Assembly (NCBI GenBank): GCA_007745635.1
Contig: CP036272.1
Span: forward strand, 2,252,370-2,316,369
Source of the DNA: Stieleria bergensis
GTDB taxonomy: Bacteria > Planctomycetota > Planctomycetia > Pirellulales > Pirellulaceae
DNA: 64,000 nucleotides
Direction of reading: 5' to 3'
Under the pieces are notes generated by a model. That model saw only the letters and a list, made by a program, of their open reading frames with translations. It did no database searches and had not been told where the DNA came from. The translations under genes and the position numbers were made by a program. Positions 1 through 8,830 of the stretch are shown here, one piece after another (the stretch's first letter is position 1; every line of letters starts with the position of its first letter).

Positions 1-1048
1 GCAAACGCAAGGTTTGCAGTTGTTGCAGATTGATTTCGTCGATGAAATTCCGCTTGGCGGCCTGTTTGTAAACGCTGTTCGGGATTTCGTAGGTGTATGG
101 CACGGTCAGCCGCGCCAGGGCAACTCTGCTGCCGAACCAGACCAAGATGGCGGACTCGCCACTTCCCTGCACCGTTACGTGTCCGTGCTCATCGACGGTT
201 GCAATCGCTTCATCGGTGGCAGAAAACTTGGCCCAGTGAGTGACGTCGATGGAACGGCCATCGTCATAATGGGCGCGGACCAGGATTTGCGAGTTGTCGC
301 CCACTGCAAGCATGGATTGATCGGGCGTGACGGAGATGCGTTCGAGTTGTGCATCAGCGGGGTCGGGGCCGGAGGCACCATTAGCGATCCATTGACTAAG
401 GATTTCATAGTCGCGCGAGTCGACACCCAGTCGCACACCGCCCTTGTGAGCGATTGCGCCGGTGGGTTTGGCCAATAGCAGGCTGCGGCCTGGGTCGGCC
501 ATTTCAATCCGCCGCCCTCGCGCTGCGCGCGTGATGGACATGAAGTCATGTTGGTTATCGTAACCTCGCAGTGAAAGCCGGAAGCCTCCTTTGCCCGCCA
601 AGGCACCGTGGCAAGCGCCCATGTTGCAGCCCGCTTTGGACATCACGCTCTGCACGTCATGGCTGAAGCTCCAACGCTGAGCCGTCTGATCAAAATTGAC
701 CTCAATTGGAATGGTCAGCCTGTTGTTGTTGATCGTGCAAATCAATTCCGTTGATCCATTTTTCAGTGCCGTGACCACGGTACCGCTGACCGATGCGATC
801 GTCGGGTCGGCCACTTTGTAAACACAATCCTTCGAGTCAACGCTGGCTCCGGCCATGCCCTGGGTTCGTTTAACGGCGGTGACTTGTTGAATGCCGCCTT
901 GTCGGTCCAGCTTGATGGTCTCGGGCAGGATGGCCAGCGAGGGATCTTGCGCGCTCGCGGAGGTTACCAGCAAAAACATCATCACTGGGATGGTGGTCAC
1001 AAAGCTTCGAAAGTCATTACGTTTAGGCGGGTAGCAAGGCAATGCCAT
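1..1048 (-). CDS. DUF1549/Big2-type planctomycete exported protein (C-terminus beyond left edge)
   Basis: An uninterrupted minus-strand frame runs from an ATG at 1048 through the left edge, giving about 349 visible residues. The N-terminus (MALPCYPPKRNDF, then a hydrophobic stretch ending ASAQ) looks like a signal peptide. It is followed by a bacterial Ig (Big2-like) region that mentions switching between 'adding up' beta strands, then the motif GCNMGACHGALAGKGGF, which is characteristic of the large planctomycete DUF1549/DUF1553 proteins. A second Big2-like segment (VTPDQSMLAVGDNSQILV) follows. The DUF1549 and DUF1553 domains themselves would lie beyond the edge, so they are inferred from the family. 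The cysteine motif is CX4CH rather than the CxxCH of a standard c-type haem site. The gene starts 102 bases after the DUF1501 gene stops on the same strand, a pairing commonly seen in planctomycetes, so the two probably form one operon. Biochemical role is unknown. Confidence 0.85.
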   Translation of the reverse strand, partial: MALPCYPPKRNDFRSFVTTIPVMMFLLVTSASAQDPSLAILPETIKLDRQGGIQQVTAVKRTQGMAGASVDSKDCVYKVADPTIASVSGTVVTALKNGSTELICTINNNRLTIPIEVNFDQTAQRWSFSHDVQSVMSKAGCNMGACHGALAGKGGFRLSLRGYDNQHDFMSITRAARGRRIEMADPGRSLLLAKPTGAIAHKGGVRLGVDSRDYEILSQWIANGASGPDPADAQLERISVTPDQSMLAVGDNSQILVRAHYDDGRSIDVTHWAKFSATDEAIATVDEHGHVTVQGSGESAILVWFGSRVALARLTVPYTYEIPNSVYKQAAKRNFIDEINLQQLQTLRL

Positions 1049-1150
1049 GATCGATCGGTGGGGTAAAAGCAAAAGAAGGGGCGCAGGGTCAACGGGGCTG
1101 GAGCGCCAATCTTGCATCCGTTGATGCAACTCGGCGAGGCAACATGGCGT

Positions 1151-2527
1151 TTAGGTGAACAACTCTTTGACTTCGCGTAAGCCAAAGTCGACCAGTGGGA
1201 ATGGACGGCCGCCTGGACCAGGGATTTCCGCATGCAGATCCAAGCCCAACGAGTGGAAGATTGTTGCGATCAATTCACCAGGTTCGGTGGGCCGATCAGC
1301 AGGCACGGCGCCGATGGTATCGCTGGCGCCGATGGCCCGACCGCCCTGCACTCCTCCGCCGGCAAAGGTGGTGCTGAAACATTGCGGCCAGTGATCACGT
1401 CCACCGGCTGGATTGACTTTCGGTGTGCGGCCGAATTCGGCCAAGGTACAAACCAGCGTGTCATCCAGCATGCCGCGCTGATCCAGGTCAGAGATCAACG
1501 CTGAATAGCCTTGGTCATACATCGGCGCCACGATGTTCTTCATGCCTTCGATGGTCGTGAACGGCTTGCTGCCGTGGATGTCCCAGGTGACTTCATTGAA
1601 GACCGTCAAGAAGGTGTTCACGGTGACGAACCTTACTCCGGCTTCGATCAGGCGTCGTGACAGCAGACAACATTGCCCGAAGCGGTTCATGCCGTAACGT
1701 TCGCGGACAGCTGTCGGTTCTTTGCTTAGGTCGAATGCTTGCCGGGCTTGTTCGCTGTTCATCAAGCGGTAGGCAGCCTGGAAATTCTGGTCCAGCATCT
1801 TCGCGCTTTCGGTTGTTTCCAATTCCTGCATCCGCCCTTCGATCGCTTGACGCATGCGGCGACGACGATCGATGCGAACATCACCCAGCGTTTGCGGTGG
1901 CAGCAAGTCAGGGACCTTGAAGTTCGGCTTGCTAGGATCAGCCATCAATGCAAACGGGTCATAGGCTTTGCCAAGGAATCCACCTGCTTGGCCGTTGGGA
2001 AGGTTTCCGCCGCCGCGGCCCATGGTTTCAGGCAAAACAACGTGAGCTGGCAAGTCGCTGCGGCGGCCACGCATGTACTGAAGCACTGCACCGGCGTGTG
2101 GATAGTTGACGCCGCCGGTGAACTGACGCCCGGTTTGCAGCATTTGCCAGCCTGCGTCATGCACGGCCGCAGCGGTGTGAAAGCAGGAGCGAATGATCGA
2201 GAACTTATCCGCGACCTCGGCGCTCTTGGGCAATATTTCCGAAAGCTGAAAATCGCCTTTGGTGGAAATCGGTTGAAACGGACCACGCACCTCGGCAGGG
2301 GCGTTCGGTTTCATGTCGAAGGTGTCCAGATGACTGGGGGCACCCAAGTTAAAGATCATGATGCACGAACGTTGGTCTTTATGCGGATCAACCAGTCCGC
2401 GTTCAGCCGCCGAGAGATACTGCGGCAACCCCATGCCCAGGGCACCCAGGGTTCCGATTTGCAAAAAGTCTCGGCGCCGAGTGCCACCGCAAGTGTGAGT
2501 TTCGCCGCGTCCGGTCAAATTCAACAT
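1151..2527 (-). CDS. DUF1501 family protein with Tat signal
   Basis: A 458-residue protein. Its N-terminus carries a twin-arginine-type signal (TRRRDFLQIGTLGALGM, about residues 17-33), so export in folded form is likely. The body matches DUF1501, a sulfatase/alkaline-phosphatase-like fold family: SCIMIFNLGAPSHLDTFDMK near residue 55, a mid-region FGQCCLLSRRLIEAGVRFV, and the C-terminal LAEFGRTPKVNPAGGRDHW. DUF1501 genes usually sit beside DUF1549/DUF1553 genes, as here with the downstream partial gene. Function is not established; a role in the planctomycete cell surface or polymer turnover is often suggested. Start at the ATG at 2527 places the Tat motif correctly. The gene is divergent from the methyltransferase that begins near 2711. 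Confidence 0.93.
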   Translation of the reverse strand: MLNLTGRGETHTCGGTRRRDFLQIGTLGALGMGLPQYLSAAERGLVDPHKDQRSCIMIFNLGAPSHLDTFDMKPNAPAEVRGPFQPISTKGDFQLSEILPKSAEVADKFSIIRSCFHTAAAVHDAGWQMLQTGRQFTGGVNYPHAGAVLQYMRGRRSDLPAHVVLPETMGRGGGNLPNGQAGGFLGKAYDPFALMADPSKPNFKVPDLLPPQTLGDVRIDRRRRMRQAIEGRMQELETTESAKMLDQNFQAAYRLMNSEQARQAFDLSKEPTAVRERYGMNRFGQCCLLSRRLIEAGVRFVTVNTFLTVFNEVTWDIHGSKPFTTIEGMKNIVAPMYDQGYSALISDLDQRGMLDDTLVCTLAEFGRTPKVNPAGGRDHWPQCFSTTFAGGGVQGGRAIGASDTIGAVPADRPTEPGELIATIFHSLGLDLHAEIPGPGGRPFPLVDFGLREVKELFT

Positions 2528-2710
2528 GGCAATGTTGCAGGATTAGCTTGTCGAAGGACAATAGGAGGGGGGAGTGGCTGGGAAAGCCAAGATGCTTCCG
2601 CTCAGCAGGGGGTTCTATTGTAATGTTAGTCGGCAAACTGACCGGCGTGGAATCCAGCATTGCTCCGTTTTTTCACTGCTTTGATCCATCATCAAAACGG
2701 AGTGTTCACG

Positions 2711-3499
2711 TTGTCTGCAAAGAATTTCAACGCGCATGAATTTAACCGTGAGGCGTGGGACCGCATTGCCACCAGCGAGCAGCGCTGGTTCACGCCTGCG
2801 ACGGATCAGCAGATTGAACAGGCGCGAGCGGGCCAGTTTGCGATACGGCTGACCGCGACCAAGGACATTCCCACCCACTGGATGGATGGGGTGACTGGGA
2901 AGAAAGTGCTTGCACTTGGGGGGGGCGGCGGTCATCAAGGTCCAATCTTGGCAGCTGTCGGAGCCGATGTGACCGTGGTCGACCTGAGTGACCAACAGCT
3001 AGAAATTGATCGTCAGATGGGCGCGCGTCATGGATTGTCCGTCACCACATTGCAAGCCGATATGACCGATCTGGGGCAGCTGGAATCAGAGAGCTTTGAT
3101 TGGGTGATCAACCCCTGCTCGGTCAATTTTGTGGCTGACGTGCGCCCCGTTTGGCGTCATGCAGCCAGAGTGCTCAAGCCCGGCGGCGGATTAATCGCAG
3201 GAGTGATGCAACCGGTCAATTTTTTGTTCGATGCTGTCAAACGAGATCGTGGCAAGTTGAAAGTCCGCTTTAAAATACCCTACAGTGACTTAGACCTGCC
3301 ACCAGACGAGCTTCAGGACACCCTGGGCCCGGAACGCCCAATTGACTTTGGTCACTCATTGACGGACTTAGTTGGCGGTCAATTGGACGCTGGTTTGGTT
3401 TTGACGGATATAATGGAAGATCAATGGGGCGGCGGCGATGTGCTAAGCGAACACATCGCCACGTTCTTGGTCACTCGCGCCGTCAAGTTATCATCGTGA
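2711..3499 (+). CDS. class I SAM-dependent methyltransferase
   Basis: About 262 residues with a Rossmann methyltransferase core. Motif I is the glycine-rich VLALGGGGGHQGP; the acidic end of strand 2 is VTVVDLS; the post-II region has LQADMTD; motif IV is FDWVINPCSVNFV; and VLKPGGGLIAGV follows. The frame stays open upstream to a TTG at 2660, but homologues begin close to FNAHEFNREAWDR. I therefore chose the TTG at 2711, which has CGGAG about nine bases upstream; a GTG at 2702 is an alternative. Substrate cannot be told from sequence. It resembles small-molecule methyltransferases of the Methyltransf_11/25 type. The next gene, also a methyltransferase, starts 41 bases downstream, so the two may be co-transcribed. 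Confidence 0.88.
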   Translation: MSAKNFNAHEFNREAWDRIATSEQRWFTPATDQQIEQARAGQFAIRLTATKDIPTHWMDGVTGKKVLALGGGGGHQGPILAAVGADVTVVDLSDQQLEIDRQMGARHGLSVTTLQADMTDLGQLESESFDWVINPCSVNFVADVRPVWRHAARVLKPGGGLIAGVMQPVNFLFDAVKRDRGKLKVRFKIPYSDLDLPPDELQDTLGPERPIDFGHSLTDLVGGQLDAGLVLTDIMEDQWGGGDVLSEHIATFLVTRAVKLSS

Positions 3500-3540
3500 G
3501 TGGATAGCTGCTCCTGTTTCTCTTTTGCACCGGTTGCCTG

Positions 3541-4803
3541 ATGAACCTCAAACACTGCTACGATCGCACATCGCTTTGCGGGACGTCTTGTCTCTTGTTG
3601 ACCATGATGATGGTGCTGTTGCTCAGCCGTGCCAGCAATGCTGCTGATCCCTATCAGCCGGCACGCGATCGGTTGGTCGAGACCCGTATCAAAACCGCCG
3701 GCGTCACCAACATTAAAGTCTTGGACTCCATGCGACGCACCCCGCGACACGAGTTCATGCCGCGTAGCCTGTGGCCACGCGCTTACTATGACATGGCATT
3801 GCCGATCGGCGAAGCGCAGACCATTAGCAGCCCCTTTATTGTCGCTTCAATGACCGAAGCGTTGGATCCACAGCCCACCGACAAGGTTTTGGAGATCGGT
3901 ACCGGCAGTGGGTATCAGGCCGCGGTGCTCAGCCCCCTGGTCAAGGATGTTTACTCGATTGAAATTGTTCGCGAGCTTGGCGAAAAAGCAGCAGCCACTT
4001 TGGCCCGGTTGGACTACGGCAACGTGTCAACGCGAATTGGGGATGGTTTCCTGGGATGGCGGGATGCTGCGCCGTTTGACAAAATCATTGTGACCTGCAG
4101 CCCAGAATCTGTTCCCCAACCGCTGGTCGATCAGTTGGCCGAAGGCGGAACCATGATCATTCCCGTCGGACAACGTTATCAGCAGACGCTGTTCAAGCTT
4201 GTCAAAAAGGACGGGCAGCTGATTCGCGAAGCACTGCGTCCCACTTTGTTTGTGCCGATGACGGGGGCGGCAGAGGATAAACGCAAGGTCTTGCCCGATC
4301 CGTCGAATCCTGTGGCTGTCAACGGAGACTTTGAAGTCATGCCGGAAGGTGACGAGGCAAAGTTATTGGAGTTCGTTCCCGGTTGGTATTACGGGCGACA
4401 GGTGACCCAGATTGAAGCCTCCGATGCACCGTCTGGAAAACAGTTTGCACGCTTTCAGAATGAAACCCCCGGTCGCAACTCGCACCTCTTGCAAGGCATT
4501 GCGATCAATGGCACGGAGGTCTCGCAGTTGCGTTTGAGTGGCTCGGTGCGGACCTCGGAGATTCGTAAAGGCCCGACATCCGATGCGATGCCGTCCATTG
4601 CCGTCACGTTCTACGACAGCAAGCGACGTGATCTGGGGACTTATTTTTTGGGCCCCTTTCGCGGCACACGTGGCTGGCGAGAGCAAAGTAAATTGTTGCG
4701 CGTCCCCATTACCACCAGCGAAGCTATTTTGCGGGTCGGGCTATTTGGGGCAACGGGGACCGCGGATTTCGATGCGGTCGTGTTAGAGAAAGTTGAGCGA
4801 TAA
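3541..4803 (+). CDS. protein-L-isoaspartate O-methyltransferase family, predicted exported, with C-terminal extension
   Basis: A 420-residue protein. Residues from about 45 to 245 are a complete PIMT (Pcm) domain: the family motif LPIGEAQTISSPFIVASM, SAM motif I VLEIGTGSGYQAAVLS, the DGFLGW loop and LAEGGTMIIPVGQ. Pcm repairs isoaspartyl residues in aged proteins using SAM. Two things are unusual. The N-terminus has a hydrophobic segment (LLLTMMMVLLLSRASNAA) that looks like a cleavable signal peptide. About 150 extra residues at the C-terminus, with W/Y-rich stretches (VPGWYYGRQ, TRGWREQSK), resemble a carbohydrate-binding beta-sandwich. Typical Pcm is about 210 residues and cytoplasmic. SAM is not expected outside the cytoplasm, so either the signal is a membrane anchor facing inward or the compartment differs. 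The PIMT assignment is firm; its location is inferred. Confidence 0.9.
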   Translation: MNLKHCYDRTSLCGTSCLLLTMMMVLLLSRASNAADPYQPARDRLVETRIKTAGVTNIKVLDSMRRTPRHEFMPRSLWPRAYYDMALPIGEAQTISSPFIVASMTEALDPQPTDKVLEIGTGSGYQAAVLSPLVKDVYSIEIVRELGEKAAATLARLDYGNVSTRIGDGFLGWRDAAPFDKIIVTCSPESVPQPLVDQLAEGGTMIIPVGQRYQQTLFKLVKKDGQLIREALRPTLFVPMTGAAEDKRKVLPDPSNPVAVNGDFEVMPEGDEAKLLEFVPGWYYGRQVTQIEASDAPSGKQFARFQNETPGRNSHLLQGIAINGTEVSQLRLSGSVRTSEIRKGPTSDAMPSIAVTFYDSKRRDLGTYFLGPFRGTRGWREQSKLLRVPITTSEAILRVGLFGATGTADFDAVVLEKVER

Positions 4804-5268
4804 GCTGGCTGCTCAATCAGTCGGGTTTAACGGTTGTAGCAACGGTTCGGCCAGCTCGACGACCAGCGAGTCGGTTGCCCCTAAGACTGATTGAAATCCC
4901 GCGATTTAGGCGAACCAGTAGACGATCAGCAGTTTGCCGCGGAGGCAAAAATTGGAATCACGGCGCAGAGTGCGGTGAACTCTGGCCTGAGGTAATTGCT
5001 CAGCAGATGCAAATGACGCTGGCACCATTTAGCCGGCCTTGATGTTCGATCATCCAGGTCGGCTATTTTTATGTCCACGCCGATGGAGACGACACGGTGG
5101 GGGATCTGCCTAGATGAGCCGCTGGGCGTTGGGCCCGGGTTTCTGGGTGCGGCCGTGTTGTGGCCTAACCGTGGCTAATGCCAAAGCGGATAATGGCGAC
5201 GGTGATGCGTCAGCGCGGCGGCGTTTCGCAGACGCATGCAAACTGCGTCGCAGGGACACGTCCCACAA
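4804..5268 (+). other. 465-base gap without a convincing gene
   Basis: The gap lies between the 3' ends of two convergent genes. Short frames exist on both strands, for example one reading VGYFYVHADGDDTVGDLP near 5050-5100 before a stop, and a minus-strand tail near 4815-4900. None has a start, length and ribosome binding site that support a gene. The fragments could be decayed coding sequence. No terminator hairpin with a T-tract is evident. Confidence 0.4.
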
Positions 5269-6165
5269 TTACGACCAGTCGATTTTGCCAGCATCAAAGA
5301 TTGGGCCTTCGACACAGGTGCGTTTGTAATCCCAATTGCCATCGGCTTGTTTGACTTTGGCGACACAGGAAAAGCAAATGCCGATGCCGCAAGCCATCGG
5401 AGTTTCCATCGACACTTGGCAATCGACATGGTGCTTTTGGCAGCACTCGGCAACCTTTTCCATCATGATCTCTGGTCCACAGGTCACCACGCGGACCGAC
5501 GCGGTGTCGCCGATCTCTTGGAGACGTTGTTCCAGGATTGCGGGGACAAGTGCTTGTTGTCCGGCGGAACCATCATCGGTGCATAACTGGACGTCAAAGC
5601 CTGCCTGTCGAAAGTCATCGACGCCAGCCAATAGGCCTTCGTTGCGAGCTCCATAAATCAATTCGACGTCCTTGGCCCAACCGTTGGGACGACCAAAGGC
5701 CTGAGCGCCGTTTGCTTCACGGCCCAGTAACAGCATGGGCGTTTGCCCAATGCCGCCAACAGCCATGATCAGCCGGTCGCAGGGGCGCGGATCAAAGCCG
5801 TTGCCAAGTGGCCCCCAGAGAGATACCGGTGTTCCGACTGGGCTTTGCGAACAGGGTGTGGTGAAGGCGCCTTTTTGAAGGTAGACCAAGTCAACCCAAG
5901 TGGGGTCGCCCTGATCGTTGTTGACAATGTCATAGATCGCCAACGCACGGCCAATCAGTGGTGCATTGACGCCAGCCAAACGGATCATCACAAACTGGCC
6001 GGGAACGGCTCGGGCTGCGATGGTCGGTGCGGCGACTCGCAAACGATAGGTCGATTGAGCGATCTGTTCATTTTCCACTAACTCCGTTTCCACTTGCTGC
6101 ATGCCGTCGGCGTAATACGAAGCGTGAAGATTAGAATCACAATCGGCGGTGTTTGGATCGGACAT
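5269..6165 (-). CDS. pyrK: dihydroorotate dehydrogenase electron transfer subunit-like (PyrK)
   Basis: A 298-residue flavin/iron-sulfur oxidoreductase of the ferredoxin-NADP reductase superfamily. The N-terminal half is an FAD-binding barrel (AVPGQFVMIRL, PLIGRALAIYDI). The middle is an NAD-binding domain opening with MAVGGIGQTPML and including ELIYGARNE and VVTCGPEIMM. The C-terminus holds the 2Fe-2S cysteine motif MACGIGICFSCVAKV with a fourth cysteine in RTCVEGP, and ends FDAGKIDW, all typical of PyrK. PyrK passes electrons from class 1B dihydroorotate dehydrogenase (PyrD) to NAD in pyrimidine synthesis. No pyrD is in the window, so partnership with PyrD is inferred from the family; related sulfide-dehydrogenase-type subunits share the layout. 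The chosen ATG is the first in the frame; an internal ATG (MQQVETE) is possible. Confidence 0.88.
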   Translation of the reverse strand: MSDPNTADCDSNLHASYYADGMQQVETELVENEQIAQSTYRLRVAAPTIAARAVPGQFVMIRLAGVNAPLIGRALAIYDIVNNDQGDPTWVDLVYLQKGAFTTPCSQSPVGTPVSLWGPLGNGFDPRPCDRLIMAVGGIGQTPMLLLGREANGAQAFGRPNGWAKDVELIYGARNEGLLAGVDDFRQAGFDVQLCTDDGSAGQQALVPAILEQRLQEIGDTASVRVVTCGPEIMMEKVAECCQKHHVDCQVSMETPMACGIGICFSCVAKVKQADGNWDYKRTCVEGPIFDAGKIDWS

Positions 6166-6533
6166 CAGTCGCTCGGTGCAATTGGTTTCGAGAGGACGGT
6201 GGAGCTTGACTGGTGAGTCTAGCGCAGCGGGGGCTGCATTGCCACGACGTCACAAGGCTGATGGATAAAGTTACGAGAACATCGTCGATTCGCCAACTCC
6301 CTGTTCGGAACAACTTCCTGGTTTGTGACGCACCATCATGGGGGAGAATTGTTTATACTCAGCAGGTGACCGCAGTTTCTCGCCATGGACGTGCCACGGA
6401 AATGCTTTCGTGAATCGAATTTCCAGGCATTGAGTGTTCGGCTGTCCCGAGCTTCCATGACGGTTGTGTTCCACGACCTGTGGTCATCCCCTCCCTTGCC
6501 CCCCTGCTTTTCCTTCTGATCGAGGCCTGTTTG
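6166..6533 (+). other. 368-base divergent intergenic region
   Basis: The region separates the divergent pyrK-like and esterase genes, so it should hold promoters for both. I see no clear consensus promoter, operator palindrome or small gene in it. Confidence 0.4.
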
Positions 6534-8702
6534 ATGCGCCAAACCAGAATTACTCCGCATCTGCCTTTGTGGCGTTCGTTCATCCTGGTCTTCGCGTTGG
6601 CGATCCCCTTCGTTGGGCTGGATACGAACGCGTCTGCTCAGCCGGCAACTGCGGCCACTGTCGACGCGCCGAAGCTGAAGACCTTGAACGATCATTTTCC
6701 CTTTGCGGTTCCCGAGACCGTTGATCAGTGGCGTGGGCGAGCTGACGAGTTGCGTTGTCGTGTTCAGGTTGCCACGGGGTTGTGGCCGACGCCGGAGCGA
6801 ACCACGATTTCACCGGTGATTCATGGCCGGATTGAACGGGATGGTTTTATCGCCGAGCGAGTGTACTTTGAAAGTTTGCCAGGGCACTTTGTAACCGGCA
6901 TGCTGTTCCGCCCAAGTGCGGACAACAAAGCGGGTTTAGTCGATGGCAAGCGACCCGCTGTGCTCTGCCCGCATGGACACGGCGGTCGGACTCAGCGTTT
7001 GAGTGATCAGGCGCTGGAGCAAATGCTCAAGACGGGAGCTGAAAAGTATGAGGAGTCGGGGCGTTACCCCAAGATTGCGCGCTGTGCGCATTTGGCACGA
7101 CTGGGATGTGTTACCTTCATGTTTGACATGCTGGGTTATGCCGATTCGCAGCAGATTGATTACAAAACGGCTCATCGACATGCTGATCCACGTGCCGAAG
7201 AAGCCGCCGATCAAACGCCTTGCTTCTACAGCATGGACGCCGATCTTAAGCTGCAATCCATCATGGGGTTGCAAGTTTGGAACGCGATCCGCTGCCTCGA
7301 TTTTCTCGCTGACTTGCCTGATGTGGATCGCAATCGCATCGGAGTCACCGGCAGTAGCGGCGGCGGGACGCAAACCATTCTGCTTGGTGCAATGAATCAG
7401 GACGTGCTCGGTGGCGTCGTCAAAGTCTCCTTTCCCAACGGCATGGTTTCCACTTCCATGCAAGGTGGATGCTACTGCGAGAACTGCAACTACTTGAGAG
7501 TCGATACAGGCAATGTTGAGCTGGCGGCACTGGTGTCCCCGAATCCACAGGGCATGACGGCGGCCAATGACTGGACCAAAGACATGCTGACCGATGGGTT
7601 TCCAGAGCTCAAAAAACTGTACACCATGCTGGGCTATCCCGAACGAGTGATGTGCGGGGATGTGTTGCATTTTCCTCACAACTACAACTATGTCACTCGA
7701 TCAATGATGTATCCCGTGATCTCCAAGCATCTCGGGCTGCCGACTCCTGCCGAAGAAGGCAACTATGAGCCGATCACAGAAGCCGAGATGCAGGTCTGGA
7801 CCAAAGAACATCCGCAGCCGACCGAGACCGGGCCTCAGCACGAACAACAAGTTTTGAGCTGGTGGACTCAGCAGAACACAGCACAACTCTCCAAAGTGTT
7901 ACCACTCGCTGAAGGCGATGCAGCAGCACGACGCCAACGAATGAGACAATACGATGACGTCGTGGGCAAGGCTTGGCGTGTGATTTTCGATCGCTCGCTG
8001 CCAGCAGCGGATGACATGGAATTAGAGATTGTGGCGCCCTTTGAACCGGATGTTGGTGAGCCAGTTGAACGCTGGCAAATCAAACACAAAGGCTGGAGTA
8101 CGCAGACGGATGTCGATGTTTTCAATCGATCGAAGGGCCAGCCAAAGCAAATTGTTTTAGCCGTCGGCAAGAACCTAGATGCTTGTCTTGCCGATGTGAC
8201 AGCGACGGATTCAACGTTGTTAGACCAAGCCGTGATCGCTCAACTGTCGATTGCCTTGGACATGAAGTCACAGCCGCTGATTGATGATTCACGCACGTAT
8301 TCAGGGTTTACGTTTACGTACAATCGTACCGAAACCGCTAGGCGTTGCAATCACGTGCTGACTGCGATTGGCCAGCTGAAAGCGGTTTATCCTAAGGCGA
8401 AAGTGTGTCTCGTTGCCGATCAGGCTGCAGCCCCTGCCGCGATCGCCGCGGCATCGCTGGCAAGCCGTGCGGTTGACCAGCTGATCGTCAGGACCGACGG
8501 TGTGCGACTGGGTAACGTCAAGCACTACAGCGATGTGAATTTTGTGCCGGGAGCGGTCAAGTACTTTGACTTGCCGGGTTTGTTGGCTTTGCGAGCACCG
8601 GCTGCGACCACTGTGCTTGGTGAGACTCAAGAAAAGCTTCAGATCACCGTCGATGCCTATGGCAGTGTGGGGGCCGAAAAGGCGTTGACGATTAAAAAGT
8701 GA
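6534..8702 (+). CDS. secreted acetylxylan esterase-like alpha/beta hydrolase
   Basis: About 722 residues. An N-terminal signal peptide (hydrophobic ILVFALAIPFVGL, ending near ASAQPA) suggests export. The catalytic domain has PAVLCPHGHGGRTQR, then the nucleophile elbow GVTGSSGGGTQTIL with Ser at about residue 275, and a late HFPHNYNYV that can supply the catalytic histidine. This arrangement matches the AXE1-like esterases and dienelactone-hydrolase relatives common in planctomycetes, where they are thought to remove acetyl or methyl esters from plant or algal polysaccharides. A CYCENCN cluster near residue 318 could bind metal or form disulfides. The C-terminal third is less conserved and may be a second, inactive hydrolase lobe. 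The frame is open to a GTG at 6480, but the ATG at 6534 has GAGG upstream and places the signal peptide properly. Substrate is inferred only. Confidence 0.82.
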   Translation: MRQTRITPHLPLWRSFILVFALAIPFVGLDTNASAQPATAATVDAPKLKTLNDHFPFAVPETVDQWRGRADELRCRVQVATGLWPTPERTTISPVIHGRIERDGFIAERVYFESLPGHFVTGMLFRPSADNKAGLVDGKRPAVLCPHGHGGRTQRLSDQALEQMLKTGAEKYEESGRYPKIARCAHLARLGCVTFMFDMLGYADSQQIDYKTAHRHADPRAEEAADQTPCFYSMDADLKLQSIMGLQVWNAIRCLDFLADLPDVDRNRIGVTGSSGGGTQTILLGAMNQDVLGGVVKVSFPNGMVSTSMQGGCYCENCNYLRVDTGNVELAALVSPNPQGMTAANDWTKDMLTDGFPELKKLYTMLGYPERVMCGDVLHFPHNYNYVTRSMMYPVISKHLGLPTPAEEGNYEPITEAEMQVWTKEHPQPTETGPQHEQQVLSWWTQQNTAQLSKVLPLAEGDAAARRQRMRQYDDVVGKAWRVIFDRSLPAADDMELEIVAPFEPDVGEPVERWQIKHKGWSTQTDVDVFNRSKGQPKQIVLAVGKNLDACLADVTATDSTLLDQAVIAQLSIALDMKSQPLIDDSRTYSGFTFTYNRTETARRCNHVLTAIGQLKAVYPKAKVCLVADQAAAPAAIAAASLASRAVDQLIVRTDGVRLGNVKHYSDVNFVPGAVKYFDLPGLLALRAPAATTVLGETQEKLQITVDAYGSVGAEKALTIKK

Positions 8703-8788
8703 CGGGGAGAGAAGGTGTCGTGATTGCAGACGCCACATTGCAGGCGCCAGTTTGCCGGGACTGGTCGTCGCTTTGGCTGCATCGATTA

Positions 8789-8830
8789 CGCGATCACTCG
8801 TCCGCGATCACTCGTCCGCGATCACTCGTC
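8789..8830. repeat. three tandem copies of a 14-bp unit across a stop codon
   Basis: The unit CGCGATCACTCGTC occurs three times without mismatch at 8789-8802, 8803-8816 and 8817-8830. It covers the last codons and the stop of the minus-strand beta-RFAP synthase gene; the stop falls inside the middle copy. Because 14 is not a multiple of three, each added copy shifts the frame past the original stop, so the protein ends after ...RVIADE. Confidence 0.97.

Noticed and set aside
1739-2623. 294-codon plus-strand frame antisense to the DUF1501 gene
   Set aside because: It is a shadow of a well supported gene and crosses its start region.
6936-7679. 247-codon minus-strand frame inside the esterase gene
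   Set aside because: Antisense shadow without family features.
8789-8830. Possible CRISPR array
   Set aside because: The repeats are directly adjacent with no spacers and no cas genes are present. The same applies to the tandem repeats at 23776, 26884 and 37246.
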